From assembly GCA_039028975.1 (NCBI GenBank), contig JBCCHB010000019.1, positions 70,709 through 134,708 of the forward strand: a DNA stretch of 64,000 nucleotides, read 5' to 3'. Shown one piece after another: positions 62,988-64,000 of the stretch; positions within the stretch are counted from its first letter, which is position 1; every line of letters starts with the position of its first letter. The notes beneath the pieces were generated by a model. It saw nothing but the letters and a program-made list of their open reading frames with translations, did not search any database and was not told where the DNA came from. The translations under genes were made by a program, and so were the position numbers. The DNA comes from JAHBNG01 sp039028975 (GTDB taxonomy: Bacteria > Chloroflexota > Anaerolineae > Caldilineales > Caldilineaceae).

Positions 62988-63118
62988 TATACTTCGCCAG
63001 AAAAAGCTTGCCCCGACTCTTGACCAGTCCACTCTGGGATATTCTGAGAAGGGAGGATATCCCCGTCTCCACGAGGACAGGACCCAGTCTTAATGGGGAC
63101 AAGCTTTTTCTGGGCATC
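62988..63118 (+). repeat. dispersed structured repeat, family B (copy with duplicated hairpin)
   Basis: 131 bp. Starts TATACTTCGCCAGAAAAAG and ends CTTTTTCTGGGCATC. It has two small hairpin units in series (CCCCGTCTCCACGAGG and CCCAGTCTTAATGGGG), where other copies have one. It contains the shared ACTCTGGGATATTCTGAG and GAAGGGAGG blocks. Confidence 0.78.
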
Positions 63119-63498
63119 TTTAAGGAATAATAAGCCATCAATAACTTGCTTGTTTTACTCTAGGTTAGCCCAACACAGATCCAAGTTATCTCAATTTCGT
63201 TTACAAAAGATTAACTCCATTATATCATACATGAAATTTAGACTAAATTCATTAGTTTTTCAATGAACCACTCTGTTTTTTCACCTCCTCGTAACTATCC
63301 AGTATAATGCTAGCCATGTATCCTTCTCATCTGCATGTATTTACTAACCATCGACCTCGTTGATGAATACATGTGGTCTGATTTTGCTGTTCCCTGAACA
63401 TAGATGTTCCCAATATGTAATCAAACCGTTGTTAACTAAATGTTCACCATAATCAAAATTAAATTTTAGTACTTTAACGTAAAGGAGATTGTATTCTT
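63119..63498. other. gene-free interval upstream of the repeat lipoprotein
   Basis: AT-rich leader region. It holds an 8-bp inverted repeat CATGTATT/AATACATG (63334-63341, 63366-63373) and GAACATAGATGTTC (63396-63409), a palindrome with a 2-bp centre. Either could be an operator for the lipoprotein gene. No ORF seen. Confidence 0.4.
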
Positions 63499-64000
63499 AT
63501 GCAGAAATTTAAATTGCTGTCTGTATTTTTAATTTTTGTATTGGTTATTAGTGCCTGTGGCCGAGGGCGAGAAGAGGAAGCTCCAGAGCCGACCCCTGAG
63601 CCAACAGTGGCCGAAGCCGCTCCTGCTGCCGATGCTGAAGGCGAAGAAGCCGCTGAAGGCGAAGAAGCTACCGAAGGTGAAGAAGCTGCTGAAGGCGAAG
63701 AAGCTGCCGAAGGTGAAGAATCCGCTGAAGGCGAAGAAGCTGCTGAAGGTGAAGAATCCGCTGAAGGCGAAGAAGCTGCTGAAGGTGAAGAATCCGCTGA
63801 AGGCGAAGAAGCTGCTGAAGGTGAAGAAGCTGCTGAAGGTGAAGAATCCGCTGAAGGCGAAGAAGCTGCTGAAGGTGAAGAAGCTGCTGAAGGCGAAGAA
63901 GCTGCCGAAGGTGAAGAAGCCGCTGAAGGTGAAGAAGCTGCCGAAGGCGAAGAAGCTGCCGAAGGTGAAGAAGCTGCTGAAGGTGAAGAATCCGCTGAAG
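63499..64000 (+). CDS. Ala/Glu/Gly hexapeptide-repeat lipoprotein (3' end cut by window)
   Basis: Open from ATG 63499 (AAAGGAG 11 nt upstream) to the window edge. A signal peptide ends in a lipobox (VLVISAC), so the protein is lipid-anchored. After a short Pro/Glu linker (EEEAPEPTPEPT) come about twenty tandem copies of Ala-Ala-Glu-Gly-Glu-Glu, with Ser sometimes replacing the first Ala and one Thr. The DNA is an 18-bp tandem repeat with mostly synonymous variation, so copy number can change by slippage. The extreme acidity suggests an extended spacer or metal-binding stalk; a functional domain may follow outside the window. Confidence 0.8.
   Translation, partial: MQKFKLLSVFLIFVLVISACGRGREEEAPEPTPEPTVAEAAPAADAEGEEAAEGEEATEGEEAAEGEEAAEGEESAEGEEAAEGEESAEGEEAAEGEESAEGEEAAEGEEAAEGEESAEGEEAAEGEEAAEGEEAAEGEEAAEGEEAAEGEEAAEGEEAAEGEESAE

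Noticed and set aside
63396..63409. LexA/SOS-like box GAACATAGATGTTC
   Set aside because: The GAAC/GTTC spacing is 6 bp rather than the 4 bp of the common SOS box, and the downstream gene is a repeat lipoprotein.

Overview
The window looks like a stretch of chromosome from a mesophilic Chloroflexota-type bacterium (Anaerolineae/Caldilineae-like). This is an inference from gene content: an ECF sigma factor carrying a DUF5667-like segment, SdrD_B/DUF11 surface proteins, Asp/Glu/Asn-rich secreted proteins, a SufR-like Fe-S regulator beside HesB/NifU/MoaA, B12 radical SAM enzymes and a P1B-4 metal pump. Base composition is near 50% GC. TTG and GTG starts behind strong Shine-Dalgarno sequences are common. 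I see no rRNA, tRNA, CRISPR array, phage or intact insertion sequence. Mobile DNA is represented by several families of short, transposase-less, structured repeats.

Layout. 1-4548 (minus): an operon for extradiol (homoprotocatechuate-type) aromatic ring degradation: HpaD-like dioxygenase (cut by the window edge), FAH/HpaG-like hydrolase, an HpaF-like isomerase fused to a MetE-like domain, and an MmcQ/YjbR-hydrolase fusion. 5172-8113 (plus): NarL-type two-component pair and a metallophosphoesterase. 8277-11465: CPBP protease and, divergently, a P1B-4 metal-efflux ATPase behind an elaborate leader. 11663-18583 (minus): two secreted low-complexity proteins, a membrane protein, an FAD protein and a DoxX-TauE/SafE-zinc-ribbon fusion. 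19116-24609: an M20 amidohydrolase, a membrane-tethered sigma factor, and a cupin/P-loop kinase/membrane-protein trio. 25343-30418: a 1691-residue SdrD_B surface protein. 30624-35349 (minus): flavin monooxygenase, phosphoesterase, a broken toxin-antitoxin pair and a Gfo/Idh/MocA dehydrogenase. 35883-39247 (plus): a complete sugar ABC importer lacking only its ATPase. 39257-40544: AlkD and DUF427 proteins. 40576-43838 (minus): a universal stress protein and a LonB-like protease.

44058-46094 (minus) holds the most notable locus. A 175-residue UGSC-family selenoprotein is split into two apparent ORFs by an in-frame TGA, with a bacterial SECIS-like hairpin directly after the TGA. It is preceded by a thioredoxin-domain partner gene. 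46591-52703 (plus) has a membrane protein, two pseudogene remnants (minus), a ketopantoate reductase-like enzyme, an SH3-like protein, a ThDP enzyme and a cupin. 52797-60255 (minus) is an Fe-S themed block: AhpD-like protein, two tandem B12 radical SAM enzymes, rhodanese, NifU, ErpA, MoaA and a SufR-like regulator. Near-identical palindromes overlap the -35 boxes of the radical SAM and SufR-like promoters, suggesting one Fe-S-responsive regulon. 60665-64000: an HlyD-type adaptor lipoprotein, a crotonase, and the start of a lipoprotein made of Ala-Ala-Glu-Gly-Glu-Glu repeats that runs off the end.

Four dispersed repeat families occur between genes. Two of them (about 86 bp and 109-135 bp) keep their hairpins while the stem sequence changes on both sides, and one also exists as a precisely emptied 37-bp form.
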